From positions 6,917,501 to 6,981,500 of the forward strand of contig CM027382.1 in the NCBI GenBank assembly GCA_015680905.1: DNA of 64,000 bases. The letters run 5' to 3'. A program made the translations under genes and the position numbers. Source of the stretch: Coptis chinensis. Taxonomy: Eukaryota > Streptophyta > Magnoliopsida > Ranunculales > Ranunculaceae. Of the stretch, positions 34,224-46,900 are shown in pieces; the stretch's first letter is position 1; each line of letters begins with the position of its first letter. The notes under the pieces are model-generated. The model was not told the origin of the DNA and ran no database searches. It saw only the letters and a program-made list of their open reading frames with translations.

Positions 34224-35511
34224 ATATATTAATTTTTTTCCCTTGTGGCTTTTTCTTAACCCTTGTTCTTCAAGGCATTTTACTTTAAAAAACTCCTTTG
34301 GACATTTTTTTGAGAGGCGAATTTTTAAATCCAAAAATCTTTAGTTGATCAGTTTTATAAAGAAGTATACACGACAACCACATTTTTTTTTCACACTTAA
34401 TTGTTTTCTGGTGATACTTGGCGAGTAAATACATAACTCAAAAGTGTTTTTGCCCCTTCAAAAAAATTTAACGTAATACTTCCCCTCGTACTCAGGTTTT
34501 TTCTCCTTTTTACCAACATACATAGGTCTTATGAGCCAAAACACAGAGTAAAAGTAGTAGCAACTAGTCTAATACCAAGAGAGAACAGATATAGCCACCA
34601 CCAGTAGTTCGTAAGAGTCCATCAAATCTCAACTTCTCGTGTACCTCGACCTTCCAGCTATTTTTTTAGAGCCGGGCTGAGAAAGGAAACACAAGAAACT
34701 GGCCGCTAAATATTTATACTATTTTCTCTTAGATTGGTCACTTAATAATACTTAAAGTTTGATGTCTTCTTTTTAATGAAAACAAATATTCTAAATGTTA
34801 TAATAATGTGGACAAATTATTTTGCAATGGAGGCGTACGCCCTCAGCAGTGTAGCGTACGCTTCAGGAACGCCTCACACATTGAAGGTACGCTTTCAGTG
34901 TAAAAGCGCCCTCAAACGCCTTTTAAAACACTGGTCCCCGCATCATAACAAAATAATTCCCCCAAGTTACCAGCAAAAAGCATATAGTTGGATGAAATGC
35001 AAATACAGAAAACCATGAAAAATAAGGAACATCATCCCAGATTGGATGTTTGTAGCAGTACTTGAGGGAGATTGCATGCTATTCATCAGTGTGACCTCTC
35101 TGAACGAGCATCCAAAGTTCCAAACTCTGAAGTTTGAGCTTTCATCAGCCCAGGAATAATGAAGAACAGCTTGAGACAGACACCCCTAGACACTCTATGT
35201 GATCACCTGCCACTACAATCTCAGGATGTTTGATTGTCCGAAAATCTATGTCTGTTTTGCATCAATTATCACCAGATGTTCAGACTTCAGACATGGATAG
35301 TTTGTAGAGCGATCCATCTAAAGAAATGAAACGTGGGGTCCAAAAGGAATCAGAGACACAACTACACAAGGATCCAAATGTAAGTTATACACTGACCACC
35401 TGCGAGTAAACATAGTGGACACATAGATTTTTATCATGCAAGGAAACATATATATATCTTGCCACGATTACCAACTGGACAGTTCAATCTTGATAAATTC
35501 TTGGCTAATTG
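34224..35511. other. Intergenic region and 3' flank of the SNARE gene
   Basis: 34830-34925 has repeated GCGTACGC/CGCCTCA motifs ending AAAACACTG, probably a degraded repeat. 35040-35511 is likely the 3' UTR and downstream region of the Bet1-like gene. No other gene is seen. Confidence 0.45.
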
Positions 35512-37694
35512 TCAGATGAACTTCATCAGAAAATATACTACAAGGAAGAGAACCACGAAAGTTGATGCAAGTGTAAACGTTCTCCGGCTTGACTTTGTCT
35601 TAAATACCTATAGTTAAACAGTTTACAACATTCAGAAATTGCTCAGCAGCATTAACAGAAGAGAATGGAAGGTAGCAGATACACAAAAATGGTTTGCTTA
35701 CACTCTTGAAACGATCCATAGTTCCTGACATAGTTCCTCTTGAGGCATCCATATCATTGCCCTGCGTGTTTGAATATACATTTGGAAACAATAGTATGAA
35801 ACTAGTTTCAAAAGTCAAACTGAAAAAAGAAGACGTAAGACTAAAAACACTGGGTCTACATACCATTCCGTCTAGAACACGATTATGACTGTTCACCTCC
35901 TCGTGTATATCACCAGTCAACTATTGAAAGAAGTTTCAAGGCAATCAATAATTATTTTACGAAAAGCCTCGAGTCAAATAACATAATTACTAACTCAACA
36001 GATGTGGTTTCCTGGACTGAGCAAAGAACTGTAATTGGTGCTTAAGAAAGGAGAGGGAAACAACACAAAGAAGGGCATATGAGTATACTAAGAACTGATG
36101 ATGTATCACATTCAACGGATCATAACTCAAAAATGTCCATGTCCATATGGTTCAATCATTCCAAATTCAATCAATTAGGGGTTCCAAATTACTCTAGTCC
36201 TATTTGCACTATTTTCTTAAGTTGGAAAATTCTAGTGAGAAGAACATTGTGGCATTGTGCAGGGAGTGGGTGGCACCTAAGGGCAAACTTGATCATGACA
36301 AACAATAGGGTTACAAGAGGTTATAGACAAGTTTGAAAGTCGCATCTTTACAACAAAAAGCCTGCCAACTGGTTTTCAGAACCAAATAATCAATAATAGG
36401 AACAAACCAGCCACCCCCATTTTGTATGCTATAAGCACATTTTGTTCCAGTGTCAGGATATACCATACAAGCGGTAAGTATATACCAACACAGAATCATC
36501 TAGAAAATCAAACTTACTGTCCTTAGTAGATTTACTCTATCATGTAATCCATCAAGAGCTTTTTCATTGTCATGATCGTTGACATCATGAGAATACACAG
36601 TAGCCCTGATTCCTCCCTCTTCAATGCCATCAAAGAGAGCACTCCTATTCCCTCGGTGCTCCCTGCACAGAACAAGGTCTCCCACTAAGAGATAAAATCT
36701 AATAAAACGCCAAACAAACAAAGATATATTCCAAATACGCTGTACAAACTTCTTTGGAGAAACAGGAACAGCAATAGAATGGGTAAAGAACTTAAAAGGA
36801 AATGAGTTGTGTGGAACTAATACGAATAATGAGGAAAACTAAATTGATTAGTTATCTCTACTTGTGTTCAAGGAAGCAAGGTCAATTATCCTGAGCACAT
36901 CATTAGCCCGGCCAAAGGATAAAACACTGTTAAATCCTCAGGATAGCTGACCATAACCACAAATGGAGGTTCCAACTGAACCAGCTCACACCTGCGTATA
37001 TCATATACCGCATGCGGCACAAATAAATTGCACGTACAAACTACAACAATCATCATTATTAAGGGCCATATTTTTTCTGAGCACTCAGCTCCAAAGGCGT
37101 AGAGAACTGATCAAACAAAAGTATAATACCACCTGTCTAGTGCACAGTGACTACAGACCACCAGTGAACGCATTTCATATAGTGAGTTCTCGGTGTTTGG
37201 AGTTAGCATAAATATTTGACCCTTAACTATATAGGTTTCCATCGGTAGCATTGTAGAAGACTGTAGCAAAAGTTTATTGAAGTCTGCTCTCAAACTCAGT
37301 CCATGTTCTCTTTAATCTAACTCTTGCTCTTTTAGAACCTCAATCTGTACACTCCACCCTTACTGCTAAAGGTCTATGCTTAAGCTCAACCATCTCAATT
37401 GGATAATCACCTATACGAAATACTATACTTCCTGTAAGCGGTGAATGTAAATGTCATCTTACCCAATCTAACTACTCGTCTATTTCAGAATCCTAATTTG
37501 TGTTTTATGAAAAAATTCCTTCACTGCCCAAGTTCCTTGATATAAAAAGATTAATTTAAGGGCAAGCCTTCTTCACAAGTTCTGGCAGTCCTCGTCCCGA
37601 TTAAAAGGCTAATTATATGGATTTAAACATCGAGTAATCTATAAAATGAAGCAATGTGGGACGGACATACCTTCTTAAATTCATGGATATTAAA
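35512..37694 (-). CDS. BET11: Bet1-like Qc-SNARE, complete, five coding exons
   Basis: Bet1-type SNAREs drive fusion of transport vesicles between ER and Golgi. Coding exons on the minus strand: 37694-37681 (MNLR plus a split Arg), 36662-36518, 35920-35864, 35761-35702 and 35607-35512. All have GT/AG borders, total 372 nt and encode 123 residues. It reads MNLRR then EHRGNRSALFDGIEEGG. The SNARE helix (about 40-95) contains LHDRVNLLRT, GDIHEEVNSHNRVLD and GNDMDASRGTMSGTMDRF. A C-terminal membrane anchor (103-123) includes FVVLFLVVYFL. Length and layout match plant BET11/BS14 proteins. The central-layer position appears to be Gly71. A non-coding 5' exon ending near 38000 is possible. It appears intact. 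Confidence 0.93.
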
Positions 37695-38000
37695 CTCTGT
37701 AACTTGTCGGAATTTGCGAGTATGAAATGCAGGGCAGGCTGCCTTTTAGGTGTCAACACGTTCCTACTAAGAATATATAAAGTCAATATCAACCTCAAAA
37801 AATAGTATTGGTTTTTAAGAGAAGATCCATAAAGTTTGATGTAGAACTATCTACCATAGGGCCAAACATTTTCTCAAATCATTTGGGCCCTTGTAGGAAA
37901 CATGTTTAATGATACACAAGCAAATACTAATCTAAACAAATCATAATGTAACCAGAATTAAGTAGATGAAATAAAAGTTTGAGGACCTATGAAACGTACC

Positions 38001-38763
38001 TTGTTGTCAAGGCTTCTTTTCTAATAGGAATCAAGCTTGGCGTTGAAATGGTAACTCTCACCTTCTCTGTTTCTAGTTTTTAGTTACGAAGATGGTTTAG
38101 ATGGGTCGTGATTTGCATTGGATCAAACCCTGACCCAACCCGGCCCACAAAGTGTGGCGATAAAGGCCCTGAGATTTTTTGTGTTGGCCTTATAGTGTAT
38201 GCCTATCGCCAGGATGAGTAGCGGCCTTATAGTGTATGTATGGTCTAATCTACACGGCATATTGTGTGGCGGCTGGAATTTTGGTTCGGTGGCAAAAGAG
38301 AAATAGATAGTTGGGAGAAAAGGTAAAATGGGGAGAGGGTTTGAAATAGAAAAATCTACACACCATTGCCAATAGTGGATACAAAATAAACATCTTTTTT
38401 TTTTTCCAAGAAATGGGGCTCAGCCCCTTGGTTTTAATCCGGATGAGTGTAAACCCCTTCATATCGGCCCATACCACATAACCTCCCTATTTATCAGTTC
38501 ATATCACAAAAACTCCCTGTTTCCAATATCAGCGAAATTCCAGTCCGATTTTTATTTCCTATTTTATTTTATTACCTTTTTACCCTTCTATGGTGGCTTC
38601 CAACTTCTCAACAAATTTTGGCATCCAAACAATGTAATCGTCATCACCACTTATGATTGATTTGAACAAGCCAATTATAACCCAAGAAAGGAAGGTCAAG
38701 CATGAGGAGTAAGAAAATGATGGAATGCTTAGGTGGAGTGATGTACTGTAAGATGAAGTATAC
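38001..38763. other. Region upstream of the SNARE gene
   Basis: This probably contains the SNARE gene's promoter (minus strand); a pyrimidine-rich leader lies near 38000-38090. A direct repeat of GGCCTTATAGTGTATG occurs near 38187 and 38222. No further gene is recognised. Confidence 0.4.
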
Positions 38764-39170
38764 ATGGAGAGTGGCCCGGGGAGCTCAAGAGTGACTCCTC
38801 CAAGATTTGGGATTTTAAGAAAACTACTAAAGATACCAAGCTTTGGTGGTTTTGAGATGTGTTGTGTTGAAGATGTGGTGTCTTTGGGAATTATGATTGA
38901 TGGGTATGTGAAATATAGTGAAATGGGCAAAGTTGGTTTTGAGAGAATGGTGTGTAGAGATGTTGTGTCTTGGAATACTATGATTAATGGATATGCATTG
39001 GTTGGGAGTATTAAGGAAGCAAAAGAGGTTGTTTGATGAGATGCCTGAAAGAAATGTGGTTTATTGGAATTCTATGTTGGCGGGGGTATGTTAAATGTGG
39101 TGATGTTGATGGGCACTTTGAGGTGTCTTACAACAAATGGCCTACACCGACTCATTAGAGATCGAAAAGG
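38764..39170 (+). pseudogene. Pentatricopeptide repeat (PPR) protein fragment
   Basis: The frame contains the PPR motif pieces DVVSLGIMIDGYVKYSEMGK and RDVVSWNTMINGYALVGSIKEA. After a frameshift near 39030 it continues as FDEMPERNVVYWNSML, and after more frame changes LQQMAYTDSLEIEKVTI. These are consecutive PLS-type repeats of an organelle RNA-binding PPR protein. Only about four repeats remain and the frame is broken, so it is a pseudogene fragment. Confidence 0.82.
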
Positions 39171-39454
39171 TAACTATCATCCATACTTGACCTTTCTATA
39201 AACAATAATTGATCAAGCTGTGATGCTTATGAAATATTAGTGTATCGAGAGTTTGTAGAAGATATTCGTAGATTCTCTTATAACGGGATATACTTGCTTA
39301 AAGTTAGTAGTATATTTCTCTCCATTACGTGTTTGTTCTATGTAATTGTAAGAAACAACTCGCATGAAATAAAAGTATGTATTAATCATGTTGATATGCA
39401 TTCTTTGGATGAGTGGTCACAAAAATGCTTGAAATGATGCAAGGCTATTATTTT

Positions 39455-39690
39455 CCAAGGTCTACCTAGCTGTCATGAATGATGAAACCTTGCATGAACA
39501 TGTGGAAATGGTTGGTACACTTACCGGTTCGAGAATGTCAAGTTGTGTAACAAGGTGTTGGCAAGTGAAGACTTTGCTTTCTATCAAGAAGTGATTCTGG
39601 TGTAATGTTTAGTATTGGAATCATAAATGAGGAAGTTCACTCGCCACACTCCCCTTATTTTTCCTTGATGAAGAAGCTTGCAGAGATTTC
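39455..39690 (+). pseudogene. ILR1-like IAA-amino acid hydrolase fragment (M20 peptidase)
   Basis: ILR1-type enzymes release auxin from amino acid conjugates. Across three frames the segment reads VMNDETLHEHVEMVG, then ENVKLCNKVLASEDFAFYQE, then GVMFSIGIINEEV and HSPHSPYF. EDFAFYQ and the HSPHSPYF metal-site motif mark the C-terminal end of this family. Single-base shifts near 39530 and 39598 and the missing N-terminal three quarters make it non-functional. Confidence 0.82.
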
Positions 39691-39695
39691 TGATT

Positions 39696-39840
39696 TTCAT
39701 GTGGAAATTTAAATTTACATAGTAGTTTGACATATGAAAATTTAATTTTACATAGTAGTTTGATATATGAAAATTTGAATTTACATAGTAGTTTGATATA
39801 AGAAAATTAGAATTTACATATGAAAATTTAAATTTACATA
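39696..39840. repeat. 33-bp minisatellite
   Basis: There are three full units (39721-39753, 39754-39786, 39787-39819) with partial units on both sides, each containing AGTAGTTTGATATATGAAAA. The 33-base period keeps the minus strand open as an 11-residue repeat (SNYYVNLNFHM-like), which is almost certainly coincidental. Confidence 0.88.
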
Positions 39841-41410
39841 ATAGATTTGTGAAACAAAACATGTCTGATGAAAAAACATTTGTACTATGCAAACTTAAAT
39901 TTACATAGTCACTAGAGCTATGAAAACTTAAATTTATATAGTAACTTGATCTATGAAAATTTAAATTTATTTAGAAGAGTGTGTTTACATGCAAGTATGC
40001 AACACAAATAAGAAACTATGCATGATAAATTGTTTTCACATAACATTTCTTTGAAATTGACCAATCTAATATCGACAAACGAACTCATGTAATTTTATAC
40101 AACTTTGTTAAAATGTATTTTGAACTTATCTATGTAAATTTAAATTTACATTAATAATTTGATCTATGAAAAGTTAAATTTTCATAGAGAAAACAGATCA
40201 TAACCTATACAAAATTATTTTTACACAATATATTTTTGAAACAAAACAAACCCAATTGTTTTACCAACCTGAAAAAAGATAAAACAGGTTCCCATTACAT
40301 CATTTACCAACAACACATTAAGCCAAATCAGCCTTTTACATCCGAATTCTAACAATTGTAGTCATTACATCAAATATCTAATAATAGATCCACCAAGAAC
40401 TGATTAAACAAAAATCAACTCATCATTTCTTGCATTCTTCTTTTAGATCCCATATTCATTGTTGAGATAACTCTAAGCCTTTTCTTAAAATCTGCTACAA
40501 CCCCAAGCGTAAGTAATGCACGAAGCTCTAAAGGGCGACTTACAAATGAGAGAAAACCAATTAATAACAAAGACTATCTATGCAAAGTTTAAAATAACAT
40601 AAATAAATTAATACACAAATTTAAAAGTGCATAGTAAAACTACTATGCATATTTAAGAATGCATAGTAAAACTACTATACAAATTTAAGAATACAGAGTA
40701 AAACTATCACCACATATTACACAAACATGAAAAAACAGAGTAAAAACACTACGCAAATTTAAGAATATAGAGAAAAAACTACTACGAAAATATAAAAATG
40801 CATAGTAAAACTACTACATACACAAACATAAAAATTCATAATAAACCAAAACTTGAAATTGCAAAACTATAAAAACTATAAATTACAGAGTGAAATCACT
40901 AAACAAATGTAAATTCGTATTTACAAACTAACTCACATATGAAAATTCATTTTTTCATACAAATTTCTAAAAATAGGATTAAAAGTTGAAGATTCTCACC
41001 AGATTTGGTTTGTTTGCCGTAGTTTTTAGAGCAGCCATCTTCTTAATTTAATCTCCATCTCTTCTAGAACTTGAAAGTTTGATTTTTTGTTTGCAAAATT
41101 ATTGTTTTCCCAAAGAAGTCGGAGATTTTCCAATGGATTATGGTTTAGATATGCTTTTTAAATAACCAAACTTCTTGTTTTGATTTTGGTAGTGTTTTAT
41201 GACAAAAAAATGTATATTTTACATCTGAATAGCGAGATGTTTCTACATTAATTAAAAAATGAGAAATTTTGGGACTACAAATGAGAGAAACGTAAGAAGG
41301 TGGAAGGTGTAGATGACGGGTATTAGTCATTATTAGTTTTATTTTCTTATTTCGAAAAACAGGGAGGTTTTGTAGATTAGTCCGCAAGCGAGGGTTTTTT
41401 AAGTAACTGA
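39841..41410. other. AT-rich region with scattered minisatellite-like units
   Basis: Degenerate copies of the 33-bp unit continue at 39890-39975 and 40130-40190. At 40570-40870 the same motif type (GCATAGTAAAACTACTA) recurs in the opposite orientation. This may be one decayed inverted-repeat element. No gene is seen. Confidence 0.5.
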
Positions 41411-41459
41411 ATCAAGTTGAGGGAGATTTATCCCAAAACCTGTTTTTTTTTTCAACTGC

Positions 41460-41650
41460 TAGATGGACTGATTTTTTTTGGGCTTTCCTCTACTCGCTGG
41501 CGGGTAAAAAAACAAACCATTGGGTCCAATTACACTATCCCGCCAACCCTATCTACTGTTATATTGTGGTTTGGTGTTTTAGCGCTCCAAACCATTGGAC
41601 TCAACTTTAGTGGTCGACGCCTTATAATGAGTGTGACAAATTTATAATGT
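41460..41650. repeat. Dispersed repeat, also present at 62185-62300
   Basis: 41500-41605 matches the reverse complement of 62190-62300, sharing TTGTGGTTTGGTGTTTT and CCAAACCATTGGA. The copies are clearly diverged. It is probably a MITE family; its ends are not defined. Confidence 0.6.
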
Positions 41651-42735
41651 GATATTTGATCATTATTATGGAATTGTTAGGAGTTTTGTACTTGTTAGGG
41701 GTGTTTAAAGTTGTGCAAGTTGCTATAATAATATAAGTAGAGGTTCAATGCAAAATGGTCTTTGATCCATGGTTGCAAACTTTCAATACAACATCCATTC
41801 TTTAATTGAAGGTTGAAAACAACTATTTTCCAAAACTTTATAATCTCACATACATTTTGTAATTTTGATAAATAAATGGGGAAACAAATAAAAACAAAAT
41901 GGGAGAAGGAAACGATAATTAGTCTAATTGATGTTTAGTGGAGTGTATCCAACAATAGGTGTAAAGGTTCTGTTTGGTTAACCTTACAAACCTATGCAAT
42001 AATCGGAGGAGAAGGTACGGTGGTGTTTGTGGGATTGAATTGACCGAGTTCGTTTGAGCAAACTGCCTATGTATCAAGTTCTTTCTGTTGGGAGGAGACT
42101 TGAATCAGGTCAGACGTAGTTCTTTCTCTTCTTTATATAGGCAAAGATGCCCGCACTTCCTCCTCTCTAGCGTCAGATCAAATTTTGAACTTTATGACAT
42201 TTAATGAGCTATGAAGCGTCATGCAGTGGAGTAATGGTGTGCGCATCTGAAGCTCCAATCTTTAAGGTGACATGCAGCTCATACATTACTAGATGTTGTG
42301 GTGCTAGCTGATGTGAGTGTTATGGATACCTAACGTTCTGGACATGGGCATTATGGGAGCAGAGCGTTTTGTTTTGGACGCCTAACGCTCTGGTGCTGAT
42401 GAGGTCGCTTGATTTGTATAAACTGATCATAAACGATTTGGACATGTGGATGAGTGTGGTTGTCTTGGTGTGCTGGACACGCGCTTAATATTTACTATAA
42501 GTGTGTATTACTCCCTCACAGTAGGTATTGGTAATGAAGTTCTTTTGGGTAGGACAAACCACCAATAGTGCAGCAATAGCAAATGTAGAGAAACATAAAA
42601 GAGCATTTGGATATTTGGTGAGTTGCATGAAGTAATGAAGAAAAATGTGATTAAATAAATGGGTGTTTTAGGAGTAGTGGGCTTTTGGGCTTTTTTTTTA
42701 CTACCAAAAACGAACGAACTAGTTGAGTGTCTGTC
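41651..42735. other. Intergenic region upstream of the PRP40-type gene
   Basis: No coding sequence is recognised. 42000-42480 has several GGTGT-rich, non-repetitive stretches that may be degraded transposon DNA. Confidence 0.4.
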
Positions 42736-42836
42736 TATAAATAACCACTGCAATTATTTCAGCTCAATAATAATTTTCCCAAACTAATAAATTATTCCAC
42801 AACTCATCTTCTTCTTCTTTTAACATTCCAACCAAG
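42736..42836 (+). promoter_or_regulatory. TATA box and non-coding first exon of the PRP40-type gene
   Basis: TATAAATA at 42736-42743 is followed about 30 bases later by a CT-rich leader that ends at a splice donor (ACCAAG|GTAAAA, 42836/42837). The next acceptor lies at 43965-43967, 30 bases before the start codon. A (CACAAT) repeat of about five units at 42908-42938 lies inside the leader intron. Confidence 0.6.
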
Positions 42837-43997
42837 GTAAAAAAAATCTTCCCGCTAATTTTTTTCACTTCTTCTCTGCACCGAAACTCCACACATTTTA
42901 TATCTTATCACAATCACAATCACAATCACAATCACACTCATAATTATAATCACATGTGTTTATATACACTGTAAAAATTGTTATTTGTTTATGCATGATT
43001 AGGGTTTTTAAATGAATCATCAAATAACTTTAGTTTTGATTCATGGTTTAACTTGAATTTGTGTTACAATTAAACACGAATGCTTGAATGTAGATTGAAG
43101 CTTTTGATTATTAGATTATGAGATGGAAGAATTGTTGATTGGTAATGAACTGCGGTAAAAAATTGAAACTGCAATTAGAATGTGGTTGTTTTCTTCTTAT
43201 AGCTAATAATTGTGTTATCTGGATACTCTCTCTGTTTTGGCTTCAGTTTGATACACTTAGATATTCTTACAGCGTCAAAATTTCGTACTTATTGCGTTGA
43301 GAAGAACTATATTTTTATTAGGGTTTTAGTTGATGTATGAATTGCGTTAGGTTTAGGATTTAGAGTTGAATTTTTGCACACTTATGCGACGGTCTATAAT
43401 GTTTGATTAATCTAAACAAGAATGAAATACTATCCGCTCAAGCTCAAACCTCAGTTGTGCTTTTTTCTCAGATAGGATTGATTATGTTTTGATATGGTTA
43501 CTTCAGTTAGATTGAAACAATTTGCCATAATCGATAGACACAGACTCAGACTTGTCTATCTGTGTCTAACACGGGTACTAAGTGTCCGACTCACCTACCC
43601 ACACAAACTGATTTGCAATTACTATGGAAGTCTGTCCACTTTTGCCTGAAAGACGGGATACAAGTACAACTTGTGGGTTAAAATTCCTGGGGCATGGGGT
43701 GCCCTGGTTACCCATTCTCAGATCTACATTTTAGTTTCACAGGGTGATGGATGTTGGGAAGGTGAGCTGGTCTGATTTTGAGTACAAAAAATTCTGTGTA
43801 CTATTTAATATTTATTTCTTGCCTCTTGACAAAGTTTGTTTGCTATTTAGTAGTTAGGATTGATTACTTTCAAAGTCTAGCTTTAATTATTTATTAAGTT
43901 TCTGGAATTATTTCCTGTATTCACGTTGTTTTATACCATATATTTTCTGTGCTAGCTTTTGTTGTAGTGCTTAGCAAAGGCTTGCCTATTTGTGGAA

Positions 43998-46900
43998 ATG
44001 GCCAGTAATTCGCAGCCACCTGGAGCACAGGTAGCATTATACCCTCTCTTATGTTTGGATTTCATATTCGTTTAGTTGCTTATGTAATGACTGTGGATGA
44101 ATTGCATTACTGTTTCTGTGCAAAGCCATTTTGGCCTCCAATTGGTGGATCAGCAGGCCCTCCTCAAAATTTTGCTCCTCCCATGTCTATGCAGGTAAAG
44201 ATACCTTGAGTTTGACACTCATGTATATTGTCTCCTAGCATTTTCTGGAAGTGTATAAGTTTTCGATTTTTTTTTATGTTTGTCACAGTTTCAAGTTCCT
44301 TTTCCACAACAACAAGCGAATCCATTTAATATGGCAGCTTCCCAACATTTTCGGCCTGTTGGACCAGGTAGTTCTGCGTCAAATATGGGATTACATGCTG
44401 GTCAAAATCAGCAGCAACACTATCCTCAAATGATGCAGCAGTTACCTCCAAGATCTGGCCAACAGAGTCTTGGTCCACCTTCATCACAAGCAGTTCCACC
44501 ACCATTTGTTCACCCAAATAGGCCTCTTACGTCTATACCGTCACAGCCGCTGCAAAATACCCAGCATTTAAACAATCATATGTCTAGTGTTGGTGGTATG
44601 GGAACGCCACTGTCTTCATCATATACTGTAAGACAATCAGCTATTTGTTATTGATTCAACAATCCTTATTATTTGATCATCTCTAGTCTAATTCCTGATT
44701 GTAATCCATATTTTGTAGTTTGCTTATAGTCATCCGCAAAATGGTATTACCACCTCGTCCCAATACCAACCAATGTCACATATGCCCGCACCGGTAACAT
44801 CTCTGAGTGGGCAAACTTCAGTGTCATCTGGAAGCCAGACTGCAGCTGTTGCTCCGCAACAATCTAGCCAGCAACCTTCCGTTACATCTGCCACAGCTCT
44901 AGTGAGTCTATTTGTATTTACATTTGCATGACCTGGGTAGTGCTTCTCTAATTGTTTTGGCAATTCCAGGCAACAAATCTGCAACCTCGTCCTACAACAC
45001 AGTCATCAGCAGATTGGATAGAGCATACTTCTGCTGATGGGAAAAGGTAGTGTTGCTTGAACATAGCTATATTCTTCGAGAGAGTGTTGAAATTTTATTA
45101 TTTTCCTGGCTTTCATTCAGTGGGCATTAAATTTTTTTTCAATGGTATTTCATTAATTTTATTAAATTACTTATGTTTAGTTTCTTACTTTCTTTGGACC
45201 CACTGAGTTTATTATCTTATTTCATTCACATGTTGTGATATCTATGCTATGCTAATTGTCCATTTGATCAAATTTCCAGATATTATTACAACAAAAGATC
45301 TAAACTTTCTAGTTGGGAGAAGCCTCTAGAATTGATGTCGCCGATTGAGGTGAGTCATAACCAAATAATGTAGATAAAAGACTTTCTAGTATTGTGGTAA
45401 TTGTTTATCAAATGTTTATTGTGGATATATGATTTTTCTTTAATCTTAGGCCTTGTCAAAAGGATAGTCAAACCTTATAACTATTGTTCTGAAAACCTTT
45501 TCTTTATGAATTACTTATACTTCCTGATTGCTATGTTACTTGTACACAAATATCTCCCTTTGTGGTTGTTGACACTTGCAATTGTGTTTAAATTGAACAA
45601 AATTGTTTTATGCAAATTATATCTTTCTTTGCATGTTCTTCCACTGGTTTGTAGATGTCATGGCAAGTTGGGAGAAAATAATCGACTGCTCTATATGCTC
45701 ACTTTTGAAGGCGAAGTTTCTCTTTCTCAAGGCAGGCAATCATTGCTATTACATTTTAATTTTATGTAGGAGAATATTCTATAATTCGGTGACTGGAAAT
45801 GATGTATCACGGGCGGGGTTTAGTAAAGGATGCTGTTATTTGTAACTTAAAAAGCTTCTAGCATGACCTACACCTGTTTATATTTTTTGTAGTTTGTATT
45901 ATTTTTTGTTTGTTTGTTCTCTTTTTGGTTGCTTCTGTATTATCATATGCATTTAATTAAGTGTTTCATGCAGATATGCAACCCCTCCAGCATGCACATG
46001 CTTTGTTTGCTGGTTTTACGTTCTTAGCCATAATTAGAATAGGGTAACACAAATCAGAAAGCTAGAATACCATATACTGGTCAGTTGAATATTTTGTTAT
46101 CCTAGAGATGGGGTTTTTTGCAAAATAAGCTTCAAGTTGATCATCATCATAAGTTTGTATTAATAGGCCTTTTTTCTATTTTGTTACAAGAAGTTATCTC
46201 CTCCCTGATCTTTGGTGCCAATTTCCTTGAAAGTTCAAGGATGAGTGTTTCTCTAGTCCTTAGCTTGGCATGTTGTTATTGTATTTGCTTGACTTCTAGA
46301 GCTTTTAAAGTTGCTCACAGGTACAAGTTCTGCTGCTCGGTTTAGAAGGTATGAAAATGTTGTGGGTCCATATTGCTTGATTTTTCATAATCACGTTGAA
46401 ACATCTATAGAGAAACTAAGAGATACCTACCAGATTGGCACCCTCAAGCCACCTTAAGTTAATATAATAGTTACTTGCTCTTCTAGAAAATAGGGTAAAT
46501 ACATAGATTTCATGGACTTTAGAATAACTGAAGTAGGAGATAATTTGAAGTTTGTCTGAGTATAACAATATACAAGAATAACCATTGAGTATCACGGAGT
46601 GGTATTGCTTTGGTGCAAGTTGAATAATGGTGAGAATAATGTGGATGAGGATTCTAGGAAACTTCTCTTTTTAGCAATGATAGCATCCTCCTTGAATCTG
46701 TTAAATTGAAAGAAGAATGGTGAGAATAATGTGGATGAGGATTCTAGGAAGTTGCTGTTTTTAGCCATTTAATATATTATTCCTTGAATTCTGTTAAATT
46801 GAAAGAAGAATGTCGAGAATAATGTAAATGAGGATTCTAGAATACATTGCTACCCTCTTTTATACTGATTGCTCTTTTCCACTCGAGTGAGGTTCTATTA

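Noticed and set aside
38580-38930. 116-codon minus-strand frame opposite the PPR fragment
   Set aside because: Its main part is antisense to the PPR motifs on the plus strand, and I recognise no family in it.
39584-39892. Minus-strand 102-codon frame with an 11-residue repeat
   Set aside because: The repeat comes from the 33-bp minisatellite, whose length is a multiple of three. It also overlaps the ILR1-like pseudogene; there is no sign of a gene.
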